NCBI GenBank assembly: GCA_013368375.1
Contig: JAACJP010000041.1
Coordinates: 186,001-250,000, forward strand
Source of the DNA: Tricholomella constricta
Taxonomy: Eukaryota; Basidiomycota; Agaricomycetes; Agaricales; Lyophyllaceae
Length of the DNA: 64,000 nt
Direction of reading: 5' to 3'
The position numbers and the translations under genes are program-made. Within the stretch, counting starts at the first letter, position 1, and each line of letters begins with the position of its first letter. Shown in pieces: positions 1 to 11,400 of the stretch. The notes below the pieces were generated by a model. It searched no databases. It saw nothing but the letters and a program-made list of their open reading frames with translations, and was not told the origin of the DNA.

Positions 1-2
1 CG

Positions 3-638
3 GGTTTACCCATACCATCGGTATCGCAAGCCCTGGACTTCAACGTGTGGGGACAATATATTGTACACCACGGAAGGCCAGGCCTAGACAACGTATACAG
101 CGGTCTAGTGATCGACTACAACTTCTCGATCCACTTCCGCACTGTGGTCGGGTACGCCCTTGGTCGCGCCATAAGCCCTACCCGAGCCGCATCTCGTGTC
201 GCATTCATGCGCCTATACGCCATGATCATTGCTCGACCGAACCTCTATCGAGAAGCCGTGGAATCGTGGAATGCCATTCACCCATTGGATCGCATCCCCG
301 ACCACTTACCTTCTATGGCAAGCCTTGGTCGCTTAGCTCTTCCTGAGGAGCATGCCGCCAACTTAACCGAAACGGACGTAATCCGTACGCTTTTAGCCAA
401 TCGACTACCCGTCGCTTGGACTGATCACGCCTATCCCTACGGCCTCCACTACTTGGATGCGCATTATACGGGAACCACAATTGATCGTACACTATACGAC
501 AATGTGGACGACGACCGACTTGTTCGGCTATGTCGTTACGGGATACCCCCGGCCATTCCTCAATGGGATGGATGGCGACAGCCGACCCGCGATGATATCG
601 CTAGACTCCACGTACTACTCGACTGCGAGAAAGAGTGA
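3..638 (+). CDS. Partial ORF open to left edge, unknown function
   Basis: An open frame runs from the left edge to a stop at 636-638, about 211 codons. The first in-frame ATG-like point is at 45, but the frame is open upstream, so the true start is probably outside the window. The protein is Trp/Tyr/Arg-rich with no domain I recognise. It is followed by a short Pro/Ser-rich frame at 696-938, perhaps a continuation or a following exon, and then by LTR-like sequence. The setting suggests a retroelement-associated or lineage-specific ORF; that is inference from neighbours only. Confidence 0.4.
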   Translation, partial: GLPIPSVSQALDFNVWGQYIVHHGRPGLDNVYSGLVIDYNFSIHFRTVVGYALGRAISPTRAASRVAFMRLYAMIIARPNLYREAVESWNAIHPLDRIPDHLPSMASLGRLALPEEHAANLTETDVIRTLLANRLPVAWTDHAYPYGLHYLDAHYTGTTIDRTLYDNVDDDRLVRLCRYGIPPAIPQWDGWRQPTRDDIARLHVLLDCEKE

Positions 639-695
639 GGACTGGACACTGCGCACGCTCGCGGCCTACACCCTGTAGGATACGACATCACGCCG

Positions 696-938
696 ATGAA
701 ATTCATCACCGGACGTGACCGCGAAGCTACTGTACTCTACGACGGCGATCTGGTGTTTAACGATACCACTGACCCGCCTGCGCCACCACCTATGGTGGAA
801 GGTCCTCCGCTCCCAACTATCGAGTCCACTACGTCGCCAGCACCCTCTGCTCCATCTAGTTCATCCGCACCACTGGTCCTTCTACCAGAGGCTAACGCTT
901 CTGATGACCATGCGATGGATGTAGTCGAGAAGGCTTAA
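696..938 (+). CDS. Short Pro/Ser-rich ORF, possibly downstream part of the left-edge ORF
   Basis: An 80-codon ATG-initiated frame with a central Pro/Ser/Ala-rich stretch and an acidic end. No domain is recognisable. It starts 57 bp after the preceding stop in the same frame (639 and 696 are both multiples of 3), so the two may once have been one reading frame interrupted by stops at 636-638 and near 676. It may not be a real gene. Confidence 0.2.
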   Translation: MKFITGRDREATVLYDGDLVFNDTTDPPAPPPMVEGPPLPTIESTTSPAPSAPSSSSAPLVLLPEANASDDHAMDVVEKA

Positions 939-1082
939 CGACAACGTCGAGTGTACGCCACAGTCATGGTAGTCGTCGAAATACATACGCGATCACTAAT
1001 TGAGCGGGAGTTGTATACTCACGCTTTGTACTTATAATAATAACCATGCACATCCATCTGCTGAGATCATACATTGATCTCA

Positions 1083-1262
1083 AAGGGGGGTGTGTAACGA
1101 CGGCGCGTTACAATACGTCTATATTGAGACGCGACCTGTTTGGCATTACCTTTTGGTAATGCACGACCATCTTTGTTATGCGTATATAAATGTCCTGTAC
1201 AGTTTATGCTTAGATAATCCTTTGCACCTTCACCCTGTACACGTACTTAGCAGAATCCCACA
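1083..1262 (+). repeat. Candidate LTR after a polypurine tract
   Basis: A purine tract (AAAGGGGGG, about 1081-1089) is followed at 1090 by TGTGTAACGACGG, which resembles a fungal LTR 5' end. A TATA-like GTATATAAAT lies near 1182. A possible CA end is at about 1262 (CCCACA). I found no second clean copy, so the boundaries are provisional. A similar purine tract plus TGTGACGACG occurs at about 2453-2475. Together they could flank the 348-codon ORF, but length and identity do not match well by eye. Confidence 0.3.
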
Positions 1263-1329
1263 GATTGGTCTAGCTTAACGTGTCTGGTGTCTCGCAAGGA
1301 TCCCCCAACCCCGTACAACCGTTACAATA

Positions 1330-2376
1330 GTGGACGACGCTGTGAGGGCAGCGGCTCGCGAGCTGCCAGAGGTCCAAATCTTGCACACTCTAGGGACAGC
1401 TACTTCCTTCCGTCGTACCCTGTGGATTGCAGTAGCGATCCCGGAGGGAGCAGCTGTGCTCCGAGAAAAGTTCCCGTTGCCTACCACTCCTCTCGACGCT
1501 CGAGTCGCCCTCTTTCGGGCTACGGGGGAGGACTTTGCTCAAGCTAGCCTCGTCGCCCCACCCTCTCTTGCTACGGGAGCTAACCGAGAGTCCGCTACTT
1601 CAAGGAGTACCGCTTTGCGACGAGACGATGTGGATCCGCACAGAAGGACCGAACGTCGCTCGCTCACGCTGTATTTCCGAGCGCGACATGAGCCGGAGCA
1701 ACCCAGACGAGGGCGCTCTCCCAATCGTCCGCCGAGCATGCGCACAATTACCCCTTGGAGGTCTTCGCCACTCCCCCGTCGCCTCCCTTCCCTGTCTCGG
1801 CAAATGGCTCATATGCGGGTGCCCTCAGGGAGCCCACCCCGAGAAAGTAGCAAAGCAAAGGGAAAGCGACGTGAAGTGCTCCCAAGCCCTGAGCGCTGTC
1901 CGACTCCTCCGCCTCGCGACGCGCCCGGGACCGTTGCGCCATCCCCTCCAACAGTCATGGACCCTATGCTATTGGTCCAGCTGACAAGCCAAACGGTCAT
2001 GGAGGTGATGACGTGGATGGGGTTTGTTCCTAACGTCTCCCCTGCGTTGAATGCTTCGACTACGGGGAATGTTTGGCAAACCGCAGCGATGGCTGCTCCA
2101 CTAGCTCGCGTTAAGCCCGGACCCTCAACGAGCTACTCGGATCGCCCCGCAGCAGGACCTTCTTCGCGGCCGCTCAGCGCGAGATTAACTGACGCCGCAG
2201 CAGGACCTTCGTCGCGGCCGCTCAGCGCGAGATTAACTGACGCGGTGAGGCCTCGACCGCTGGAGGCTCGCCTCTCGAATCCGATTCCTCTGGCGGACAG
2301 GATCAGCGATGACGATCTTGAGGAAGGGGAAATTCAGCAACGGCACTCTGGTCGGCATGTCAGGAGGTCGCGATGA
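1330..2376 (+). CDS. 348-codon ORF without ATG start, low-complexity, unknown
   Basis: A long open frame begins at a GTG after an in-frame stop; no ATG occurs until well inside. It is either the 3' exon of a spliced gene or a retroelement gag-like fragment. The N-terminal 60 codons look globular. The rest is rich in Pro, Ser and Arg, with a 16-residue duplication encoded by the 48-bp repeat at 2149-2244, and an acidic then basic C-terminus (motif DDLEEGE near the end). No catalytic or zinc motif is visible. LTR-like sequence lies on both sides, which suggests a mobile-element origin. Confidence 0.35.
   Translation: MDDAVRAAARELPEVQILHTLGTATSFRRTLWIAVAIPEGAAVLREKFPLPTTPLDARVALFRATGEDFAQASLVAPPSLATGANRESATSRSTALRRDDVDPHRRTERRSLTLYFRARHEPEQPRRGRSPNRPPSMRTITPWRSSPLPRRLPSLSRQMAHMRVPSGSPPRESSKAKGKRREVLPSPERCPTPPPRDAPGTVAPSPPTVMDPMLLVQLTSQTVMEVMTWMGFVPNVSPALNASTTGNVWQTAAMAAPLARVKPGPSTSYSDRPAAGPSSRPLSARLTDAAAGPSSRPLSARLTDAVRPRPLEARLSNPIPLADRISDDDLEEGEIQQRHSGRHVRRSR
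2149..2244 (+). repeat. Two-copy 48-bp in-frame tandem repeat
   Basis: Units 2149-2196 and 2197-2244 differ at only two positions by eye. The period is a multiple of three, so the repeat adds a duplicated 16-residue block to the surrounding ORF without changing frame. Confidence 0.9.
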
Positions 2377-2829
2377 CCCGAGAAGGCGAAAAGGAAAAAC
2401 CAAGGCGGTTCAACGTAAGACTAAGCCTGGGGGGCTATTCCGATCTTGCACGCAGGGGGGCACTGTGACGACGAGTACGCCACTTTGGCGCGTGCACGAC
2501 CGGTGCACTGTGACCTGGCCCCTTCTATTATATACTGGCACATATTAGTACATACAAGCATAAACATCATGTAATTCTTGGAGCGTGTCCATAGGGACAC
2601 GCTAATATACACTACGATCATCTTGCCTTACTCGCCCCCATAGTGCGATTAAGACGCTCGCCATGTCCTAGGCTTAGGACCCCACGCTGGGTGACAGCGT
2701 ACCACGCTCTGGTCTACAGAGCCCCGAGGTGGGTCAAACCTCCCTTAGCCCAGGGTCACACGGCTCGGGAACTTCCGGGTGGGAACGAGACTCTACTCTC
2801 TCCCACCCTCCTTTCTTCCCTCTAGTGAT

Positions 2830-2967
2830 CTCCCGGATAACGCTTCCACAAGAGAGCTGCGACCCGGGAGACCTCTTACTTCTCTATCATTCCCTACCGC
2901 TCCCGGATACCGCTTCCTCAAGAGAGCTGCGACCCGGGAGCCAGCAGGACTTCTCCTCACGAGAAGT
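2830..2967. repeat. Two 41-bp units with inverted ends, plus a 7-bp hairpin
   Basis: Two near-identical 41-bp units (2830-2870 and 2900-2940, spacing 70) each start CTCCCGG and end CCGGGAG, so each unit has inverted termini. Just downstream, ACTTCTC (2949-2955) and GAGAAGT (2961-2967) form a perfect 7-bp stem with a 5-nt loop. They sit immediately before the 165-bp tandem array. Confidence 0.75.
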
Positions 2968-2989
2968 TTCACTACCGGTATCACACAAT

Positions 2990-4580
2990 CTAAGTTCTGG
3001 GCATGACTTCTGTATCTCTTTTCCATGCAGTTCTATTGCACTATTCAATCCGGATTGTTGCTGCACTATCCGCACACTATCCGGTCCGGATATTGGCCAG
3101 AATCGCTGTGCACACACTGCTTTACTTTCCGTGCAGCACTCAATCCGGGTTTCTGGCATGATTTCGGAACTGCTCGTGCAACAGTTTCCATGCAGTTCCC
3201 CTGCAATATCCAATCCGGATTGTTTCCGTACTATCCGTGCACTATCCGATCCGGACTTCGGCCGAAATTTCCGCGCACCCGCTGCTTTACTTTCTGTGCA
3301 GTACTCAATCCAGACTTTGGGCACAATTTCTGCATACCTTGTGCCTCAATTTGCGTGCAGTTCCGCTGCACTATCCAATCCGGATTGTTTCCGTACTATC
3401 CGTGCACTATCCGATCCGGACTTCGGCCAGAATCTTCGTGCACCCGCTGCTGTGGTTTCCGTCCAGTACTCAATCCGGGTTTTGAACATAGTTTCCGTGC
3501 ACATTCAGCTGTAGTTTCTGTGCACATCCTGCCAGAGTTTCCGTGCACTATCCGGATCTGGATTGTTGCTGAACTACCCGTGCACAGTCTGGTCCACATA
3601 TCAGCCGGAATTTTTGTGCACCCGCTGCTTTACTTTCCGTGCAGTACTCAATCTGGGTTTCGGGCATGACTTCGAAACTGCTCATGCAACAGTTTCAGTG
3701 CAGGTCCCCTGCACTATCCAGATCCGGACTGTTGCTGAGCTACCCATGCACAATCCGGTCCGGGTATCGGTCGGAATTTCCATGCACCCGCTGCTTTACT
3801 TTCCGTCCAGTACTCAATCCGGGTTTCGGGCGTGATTTTCGGAACTGCTTGTGCCATTCCCGTGCAGTTCCCCTGCACTATCCGGATCCGGATTGTTTCC
3901 GTACTATCCGTGCACTATCCGATCCGGACTTCAGCCAGATTTTCTATGCACCCGCTGCTCTAGTTTCCGTGTAGTACTCAATCCGGGTTTCGGGCGTGAT
4001 TTCAGAACTGCTCGTGCCATTCCCGTGCAGTTCCCCTGCACTATCCGGATCCGGATTGTTGCTATACTACCCGTGCACAATCCGGTCCGGATATCGGCCG
4101 GAATTTCTGTGCACCCGCTGCTTTCCTTTCCGTGCAGCACTCAATCCGGGTTTCGGGCATGATTTCAGAACTGCTCGTGCAACAGTTTCCGTGCAGTTCC
4201 CCTGCACTATCCGAATCCGGACTGTTGCTGAGCTACCCGTCCACAATCCGATCCGGATATCGGCCGGAATTTCCATGCACCCGCTGCTGTGGCTTCCGTC
4301 CAGTACTCAATCCGGGTTTCAGGCATGATTTCGGAACTGCTCGTGCAACAGTTTCCATGCATTTCCCCTGCACTATCCGGATCCAGACTGTTGCTGAGCT
4401 ACCCGTGCACAATCCGATCCGGATATTGGCTGGAATTTTCGTGCACCCGCTGCTGTGGTTTCTGTCCAGTACTCAATCCGGGTTTTGAACGTGGTTTCCG
4501 TGCACATTCAGCCATAGTTTCCGTGCACATTCAGCCAGAGTTTCCGTGCACTATCCGACCCAGAATCCGGCCGTGAATTC
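2990..4580. repeat. Tandem array of about 165-bp units (about nine copies)
   Basis: A landmark (the GCTGC in the GCACCCGCTGC motif, or its counterpart) occurs at 3116, 3281, 3446, 3624, 3790, 3954, 4117, 4283 and 4449. The spacings are 165, 165, 178, 166, 164, 163, 166 and 166. Each unit holds two or more TCCGGA/ATCCGGAT palindromes and a CTCAATCCGG motif. Units vary by point changes and small indels. Long frames are open on both strands here because the 165-bp period keeps frame. I read the array as a minisatellite or short satellite, not as protein-coding. No gene is supported inside it. Confidence 0.9.
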
Positions 4581-4599
4581 CGTACAATATACTCGGACG

Positions 4600-4815
4600 G
4601 TTTGGCTACAGGCCCCATGGCTCTCTGTGGGTATAGAGAGCCCGCTGCTGCAGTAAACCACAATACAGTGTATTGCGTCCGCTACTTCGTTAACAACCAC
4701 ACACTGTACAGAGGTCCGCTACAGCACAGAGGACCCGCTGGATGTGTCAACTACGGTACACTGTATAGGCCCGCTAGAGCGTTGGTCACATTACATTGTA
4801 GTGCCCTGCCCTGAG
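4600..4815. other. Short-motif sequence between satellite and gypsy remnant
   Basis: This stretch repeats short words such as CCCGCTG and TCCGCTAC around alternating ACTGTA/TACAGT-like segments. It reads as decayed repeat or LTR sequence. I see no gene. Confidence 0.3.
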
Positions 4816-4864
4816 AGATTACCTTCCACTTCCAGTCAGCGTCGGAGGATACCACACAGTCAGA

Positions 4865-5790
4865 CTATACCTCGACACCTATTTCCAACACATATGGGGT
4901 TGTAAGTATAAAACAGCTGGCAGTGTGAAAACAACAGTTACCGCATTGTCGGGCATTTTCCACGTGTTTGCACCATCAGTAACATTCATGGTAGATGGGG
5001 GGAAGCATTTCAACAACAAAGAGGTCCGTAACTTTTGCAATGAGTGGGGGACGAATGTGCATATAGTTGCTGCATGTCCGCCCTGGGTTAACGGACTTGT
5101 CGAAGGTGCCAATAAACTCCTTCTCCATATCCTCAAAAGACCGTGCTCACCAGACTTTGGAGAAGACGATTATGAACACATGGATACAGCAGACCTACCA
5201 AAGTCATGGCCAACACATTTTGACGAAGCAATCAAAATCTTGAATTGGTGGCTCCTACCTGCCCTGGACTATCGCCCGAAAGAGTTACTGCTGACTAGAT
5301 ATCAATACACCAAGAATGCCAATTGCAGATAGCACAACAGAACCACTGAGCGACGCAATCCCCATGCAAATGGCATACATAGCCCAACAATGTTTAGATG
5401 GATACACAGCATTTAACACGCCATGAAACTGAAAACCGCATTTGACAAACGATTCCTTGCCAAAACAAAACAAGAAATCGTATTCAAGGCAGGCGACCTG
5501 GTATAGGTCTACGGAAACGATCTAGACTACACCTTTAAAGCCAAACACAAGCTATTGCCCAAGTGGTCGGTTCCAAGAAGAGTTGTTAGCTGAAATGTCA
5601 ACTTGTACACCCTAGAAATGCTAGAGGGTGCAGAGATGGCAGGTAGCTTTAGCGTGCGGAGACTATGGCAATTTTGGCCAAGACCAGGAACGAAGTTAGA
5701 GAGGAACAAGCAGAGGTAGAAAACCGGCTAGCGCAAAGGATCACGAACCCCAAAGAATTGCAACAGGACATGGGAGATCAAGGAGCGGAG
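4865..5790 (+). pseudogene. Decayed Ty3/gypsy integrase fragment
   Basis: The frame at 4925-5332 carries a retroviral-type integrase core: DGGKHFNNKEVRNFC, then WVNGLVEGANKLLLHIL, the usual strand/helix pattern of gypsy integrases. Beyond a stop at 5330 the homology continues to about 5730 in shifted frames, with a C-terminal integrase block (RRVVS, then NLYTLEMLEG, then RRLWQFWPRPGTKL) typical of fungal gypsy polyproteins. Stops and frameshifts show it is dead. No protease, RT or LTR pair belonging to it is evident, so it is a truncated remnant. Integrase normally inserts retroelement cDNA into the host genome. Confidence 0.8.
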
Positions 5791-5892
5791 AATACTGAAG
5801 GAGTATGAGTGTCGAAGAGGCAATACAGATGTGGGAGATCAAGGAGCGGAGAATACTGAAGGAGTGTGAGTGTCAAAGAGGTGGCACAGACG
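5771..5892. repeat. Two-copy 61-bp tandem repeat
   Basis: Units begin at 5771 and 5832 (TGGGAGATCAAGGAGCGGAG in both). They lie at the 3' end of the integrase remnant and duplicate its last codons. A pure run of 16 G (5903-5918) follows. Confidence 0.85.
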
Positions 5893-5902
5893 TTGCCATG
5901 CA

Positions 5903-5924
5903 GGGGGGGGGGGGGGGGTGGGGC
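5903..5924 (+). repeat. Poly-G tract, 16 G then TGGGG
   Basis: Sixteen consecutive G at 5903-5918 are followed by T and four G. It could be a decayed polypurine tract next to the gypsy remnant. Its length makes it a likely site of length polymorphism or assembly uncertainty. Confidence 0.85.
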
Positions 5925-6776
5925 ACATGGAGTGTCACGGTATGACAGCAGAACAATGAGAGGCAGCATGTTTGGTTATGTTTGGCAAGAATATCAGTTG
6001 CTTAGTAATAGCCTAACTAATTTGGGCAGTAAGTAAACAGAAATACATCTCTTTCTGCCGTCTACACTCTCAACAGTCAAGCAAGGGTCATCTTGGGCAT
6101 TTCCAATGGGGTACACTGAGTCTTGTATTCAACGTGTCACAAACATGAGAACAAGAATTTAGCCATGAGATTAGATTGTTGCAATTTTGCGCTGGGCTCA
6201 GCTCGGCCCCAGATCAGATCAGAAATTGGGACATCCTGGAGCCACGTGTTTATATGTGGACATGCATTTTGTCGGGCTGAATGTCATGTGGCAAGTCTTC
6301 CAGAATTCATGCATATAATGCAATGTGAAGGAGTCCAGAAATTTCAACCTGAAACCTGTCAAATAATGGCTGTAAGTATAATGTAGTTGGTCTCATGGAC
6401 ATCGGGTGCAAGACATGCATGACAGGCATAAAGCATCCCATGTGAGGTCCTGGGGACTGATAGCCACTCTCTATATGACCACATGAAAGTCAGACATGGA
6501 ATGCTGCATATTAGTGGCAGGATAAGGCCGGGACCACATGAAATTCACGCTGGACAGGATGAAACTAAAAACAAGGTTTGCTGGTAATTCTGCACACGCA
6601 GTTGGTCAATAATCTATGGTATGGCATTAAGGTGGAAGGGCATGGCAGGTATAATTAATAGTGATGGATGTAGGTAGCGACAGTGCTGGTGAGGGGTGAT
6701 TAAAATGGAGCAAGGTATTTAGTATGACGGTGGCAGGGCTTGAAGTAATCGGATGCAAGATGGCCGTCACTCAGAA
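5925..6776. other. No gene seen
   Basis: The sequence is AT-balanced with many stops in all frames. It has short TGGCAGG/GGTGGAAGG-like words but no domain, RNA gene or clear repeat boundary. It lies downstream (3') of the minus-strand gene at 6777-8110 and probably contains its terminator region. Confidence 0.4.
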
Positions 6777-8110
6777 TTAGGTGTGGCTGGTACTGGCAGT
6801 GACAGTGTCAGAGTTAGGCTGTAAGACATTGTCGGTGTTATCACCCTCATTGAGGGTGTACCCAGTATCGACTCTGTACTGCTTCCTATCAGCCTCGAGG
6901 CATTGACTAAAAGTTCTGCAGTAGAGTTCAGGTAAGCACTGCCGTTGACAACATAAATATATTACTTACTTGTTGATCCTCTTAGAGTCACCACCGGTGA
7001 TATTACGAATTATCTGCAGTCTTGCGTCAATGTGGTCCCAGAATTTTGAATCATTATGCGTGATCAGAACCTTTCGCTGAAAGGCAAGGTGAACCATGCC
7101 CGAGCATATGATAACGAAAGGAACTTACCAGAAGTGCAAGTCATGCTGCAAGGGTAACCACAACTGGAAGCTGAGAGCCTGCGATGACATGAGTAGCTAA
7201 TTCAAAAATTGTCTGATTTTCATCGAGGGATGTGATGAGCTGGGGTTTCGCAAGTTAGATATATCATTTGTCCAAAAAGGAATAACACCTTTTTTCTGAC
7301 AGAGGATCAAGCCTGCATAAGTTTGTAGGCAATGACAGTCTTGAGCTCCTTCTGTGCATGGTGATCATGATCAAAGTCAGCTGGAAGATAGCACCCGGTT
7401 CTCTTGGTGATCCCTGCAATAGAAACAAGATATTAATAATGATAAGTTGAAGTTGAGATGTCGACAATGAAATCATTTGACACATACAATTACACATCTC
7501 GCGCAACAGTGCCCTTATACGCACTAAGCTTGGGAGAAAGCAGAACTGCCATGGAGTAGCTCTTGATATTTTCCTGTATCATAATTAGGTTTAGTAGCCG
7601 CAGTTCAATATTTGCACAAGACGTACCAGCAAAGCTAGGAAGACCAAGAATGGGGGTGTAGCTGCAACAATCTTGTCGATCTTATTGTCAAGCGCACACA
7701 CTGCAATGAAGATTTCTACCTCTCGAGCCAAGAGGGTCATCTGTTGAGCAGGTAAGGAACATTGTAAGTTTGCTGGCAGTAAACGGCCCACCTTTCACAA
7801 GCTCCTTCGCTTGCTCACGCTGATACAGAGTAAGCTTGGCATGCACAGCTCAGTGGTCATTGCGAAGGCTGAGGACAAGTGGGTGGCTTGGAGTCACAGG
7901 CTCACTTGAAGGTCAAGCCCCTGACTCGCCGTGCATGTCATTATCTGAATCATAGCTGTCTGCACCTGGTACATGTGTGTTCTCATCTTTGATTTGAGGC
8001 GGAGGGCTGGAATGCATGAACTGCTCAATTTTATGTCTGGCCTCTTCTTCCGGTGACAAGGCAACAGGAGGTTTGACAGAAGGTGATGACAAGACTGGTG
8101 GGTCAGACAT
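6777..8110 (-). CDS. Spliced gene of an expanded Agaricomycete family, unknown function, possibly degraded
   Basis: On the minus strand coding segments can be followed in order from an ATG at 8110: an acidic N-terminus (SPEEEARHKIEQFMHSS), then KLTLYQREQAKELVK, TLLAREVEIFIAVCALDNKI, ENIKSYSMAVLLSPKLSAYK, GITKRTGCYLPADFDHDHH, LITSLDENQTIFELATHVIA, HNDSKFWDHIDARLQIIR and a tail ending at TAA 6777-6779. Intervening stretches have GT...AG ends and pyrimidine-rich acceptors. I know similar proteins as highly repeated, unnamed families in mushroom genomes, often near transposons. One in-frame stop after the first segment near 7918 is not explained by an obvious intron, so it may be a pseudogene. 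It is divergent to the large repeat-family ORF starting near 8454. Confidence 0.5.
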
Positions 8111-8453
8111 GGGAAAATGAGTGACAATAAATGAGGCGAAAGGACAGAATGAGAAGCAAAAGAATCAAGGGGTCGTGGAAGGGGAGGAGAAAAGGGAGAA
8201 AAATGCAAGTTGGAAAATATACAGAAGTGAGATCATGCCACACCATGCAACTTGAGACTCCGACAAGTCTTTATTCCTGGACTGAGCCAACACCTGAAAA
8301 CACGGACCTGCTGCCCATGGTGCAACAACCTAGGGAGTTACCAGGCTGTGAGTACATGATCTCAAAGTTACCTCATGACTGACATGATTTGAAGATGCCG
8401 AGCTCTCAGAAGATGAAACCAGAGTCCGATGTGGTCTATGTCTGGAGTATAGC

Positions 8454-11400
8454 ATGCTTGATTACACTGGTTCATGGATCTTAAGGAAGAATTTTGCAAC
8501 TCACCAAAAGGCAGCTATCCATGTCCGATCAGAGGGTCTGAAAAGAACTGCTGAACAGGCCGAGGCACTGGCAGCAGTCGAGGAGGAGTTTGCGATTTTT
8601 ATTGACATCACAGTAGCTCCACTGCTGAGGCCCCAAGCAGCCCCGCGCTGTCTTGAAGAGAAGGCGATGTGGGAGATCTTTGATTTTGGGGATGTATCAT
8701 TCGATGTAGGAGAGGATCCAGAGCTCTTGGCCCAGCAACAACTTTGAGATCTTGAACATAAGGCTGATGTATGGGGTGTCTGGGCAGGGACAGAGATGTT
8801 AGCTGACAACATAGACTTGAACGATACCTGGGAGGAGACAGAGGAGGACGACCTTCTGGCAGAGATAATGGCAGGAATAGGTTCGTCGTATTGCAGATAT
8901 ACAGTCACGACAAGTTCTGATAAAGCTATACATCTAGATCTGGAACACGAAGACATTGATGTTGAAGGCAACAAATATAATAAGAAGCAAACGAACAACA
9001 CACCGTGGTTTCCATATGACTCGAAACTTATGTTTCTGCTTGACACTATAGATAATTTTCCCCACCTTCGCATTTCTGGATCCTTGATGAGGGTTCTACT
9101 CTGGTTACTCCGCGAAGTTGATGTTTCGAATGTGCCGTCATTCAATCTACTTTGTAAAACTCAGAAGAAACTGAGAGAAGAGAGCGGAATTCCTACCGTG
9201 CACTGTATGTTGCCGAAGGGGAACTCATATTCTTTTAATGATATTGGAGCAATGGTAGCAAATGTGAGGCTATCTCGTAAAACGTCAATGAATAGAGCTA
9301 ATATTGTATAGGACTGTGCAAACCCTTTAGTGTGACTCCACATAAAATATCATCAAGTTGTTCTGCTGGGAGGGGTTGTTTCTGAAATATGGCATGCCTC
9401 AAAATGGCACAACGATATTGATCGACATTTCCTGAGTCTGATGTACGACGACGGCATAAGGCACTATTTCATTGATGAAGTAGTGCAGCTGAAAGATGCT
9501 ATTCTAGACTCGGGCTACCGTAATTGACACAACAACAGTTATTATTCAGGCAGATGACTTGGTGGGGAATTACCTTGAGCTCATGCAGGAGAATATGGTG
9601 CCCGAGTGGAGTGCAGAAAGCATTGAAGCAGGACACCCCTCACAGATGCCCAACCTGAATCGTGCTCTCGCTGAGGGAGACCCGATTTACACAAGCTTTG
9701 TTGATCTTTTCAGAGACGACGTCTCTGGCAATCGTTCAAAGAGTTGGAACAAGCACTGGAACATATATTTTAGCCATTGAAACCTTCCTCGAAAACTCTT
9801 GCACCAACAGTACCACACTCACTTTGTGTCAACGTCGACACATGCCAGCATTCCTGAACAGTTTCAAGGTGTCAAAAGTATTATCGAGTGAGCCCATCAT
9901 TTGAATCAAGATGGTGGTTATCTGATGAATCGTTGTTGATCAGAGCGATGCACACCAAACCCATCAAAGTCCGCGATGCTGCTACTAGAACTCAAACTCG
10001 ATTGAAGCTCTACAGCAATTGCAGACCAGGAGATAACCCAGCACAAAGCAAGACCTGTGGTCATATTGGTGTGAAGGGTAACCTTCCGTGTCGAAAATGC
10101 CATGCAGGAGGAACACAAAAATTCAAAGAGACCGATGAAGGATTCCATAAAAGTTTACAGTGAGTTTTTCGAAGACTGGACATTTACCCTCTCATCTCAT
10201 CAAAACCAGGCCAGTGAACTTCGATCATCCGACAAGACTTTGGCAGAGGTCAAGAGGCAAGTCAAACTGGCATGCTTAGGTGTCGCTCAGACCGTCAAAG
10301 ATGCCCAGACAGAGACGGGAGTCAAAGATATGTATACTCAGTACTGGATTGATATATTGATAGATCATGCCCACCCTATGCGAAAAGACAACCCGACCAT
10401 TAGTGCTGTGACAATCCAGGCTGAGCTGATGAAATGAGGATCATGAAGAGGCAGTTTATAATTCTTTTTTGATACTGGATGGTATGAATTATTGTGATTT
10501 GCTCTTCAGCTCAATATTTACCGGTCAGTCAGGTTTTGATGCCTCACGTGATACTCCTGTTGAAATCTTGCATACAATACTACTCGGTATTGTGAAGTAC
10601 CTTTAGCACGGATCACATACATCATGGATGACAACTTAAAAGAAAATCTACTCTGTTCGCCTTCAAGGAACTAATGTACAGGGCTTATCAATCCACCACA
10701 TTCGTGCAAATTACATCATGCAGTATGCAAACTTGTTGATCAGTTGATTGGTCAGCAGCTCAAGACACTTTCTCAAGTCAATATCTTTCACGTGTACGAT
10801 CTCGTCAATACCCAAAAGTTCCAGCTTACCAAAGCTATCAGAGAACTCTCTTCACTCCTATGGTTCTCTGAAATCTGTAACCTCAAGGAGTACCTTGTCA
10901 GTGACTGATCCCTTGACTGTAATAACGACTGATGTCACTTTAGTCTGACGTTGATGTTGCCGTTGCCAATGTTCTCGACATTATAGCACTTGTTGATCCA
11001 TCCAAAATCATTTCCAAAATTAAATATCCCCTGCTCGTGCACATCCGCAAAGGTATCATTCGATTTGGGCCTCTCGTCAGCATCGCAACCGAGGTCTTTG
11101 AAAGCTTCAATGCCATTTTTTGCTACTGCTCCATCCTTTCGAACCATCTGGCACCAAGTCGTGATATTGCGTACAAGATGTCTGCTCTAGAAACCATGAA
11201 GCATTTCCTTTCTGGAGGATGGTGAAAATCGGCATCTGCTCATGATCACTGGGCTCAACCTGGGCCATCTATCTGCAAATTCATGGTGTCAAATCCCATC
11301 CTGCAAACATTGTGGTTGGACGAACGATTGAGCTCTCATCCCAGGTATCTGATATTCTGTGCTTCGCATCGTAATTTTAACACAATGAGCACAGGAACTG

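Noticed and set aside
2887..3324. Minus-strand and plus-strand ORFs of 100-260 codons across the 165-bp array
   Set aside because: They arise because the repeat period is a multiple of three. They change frame between units and have no domain.
3025..4580. CRISPR-like array
   Set aside because: Units are long, diverged and without unique spacers, and the genome is eukaryotic.
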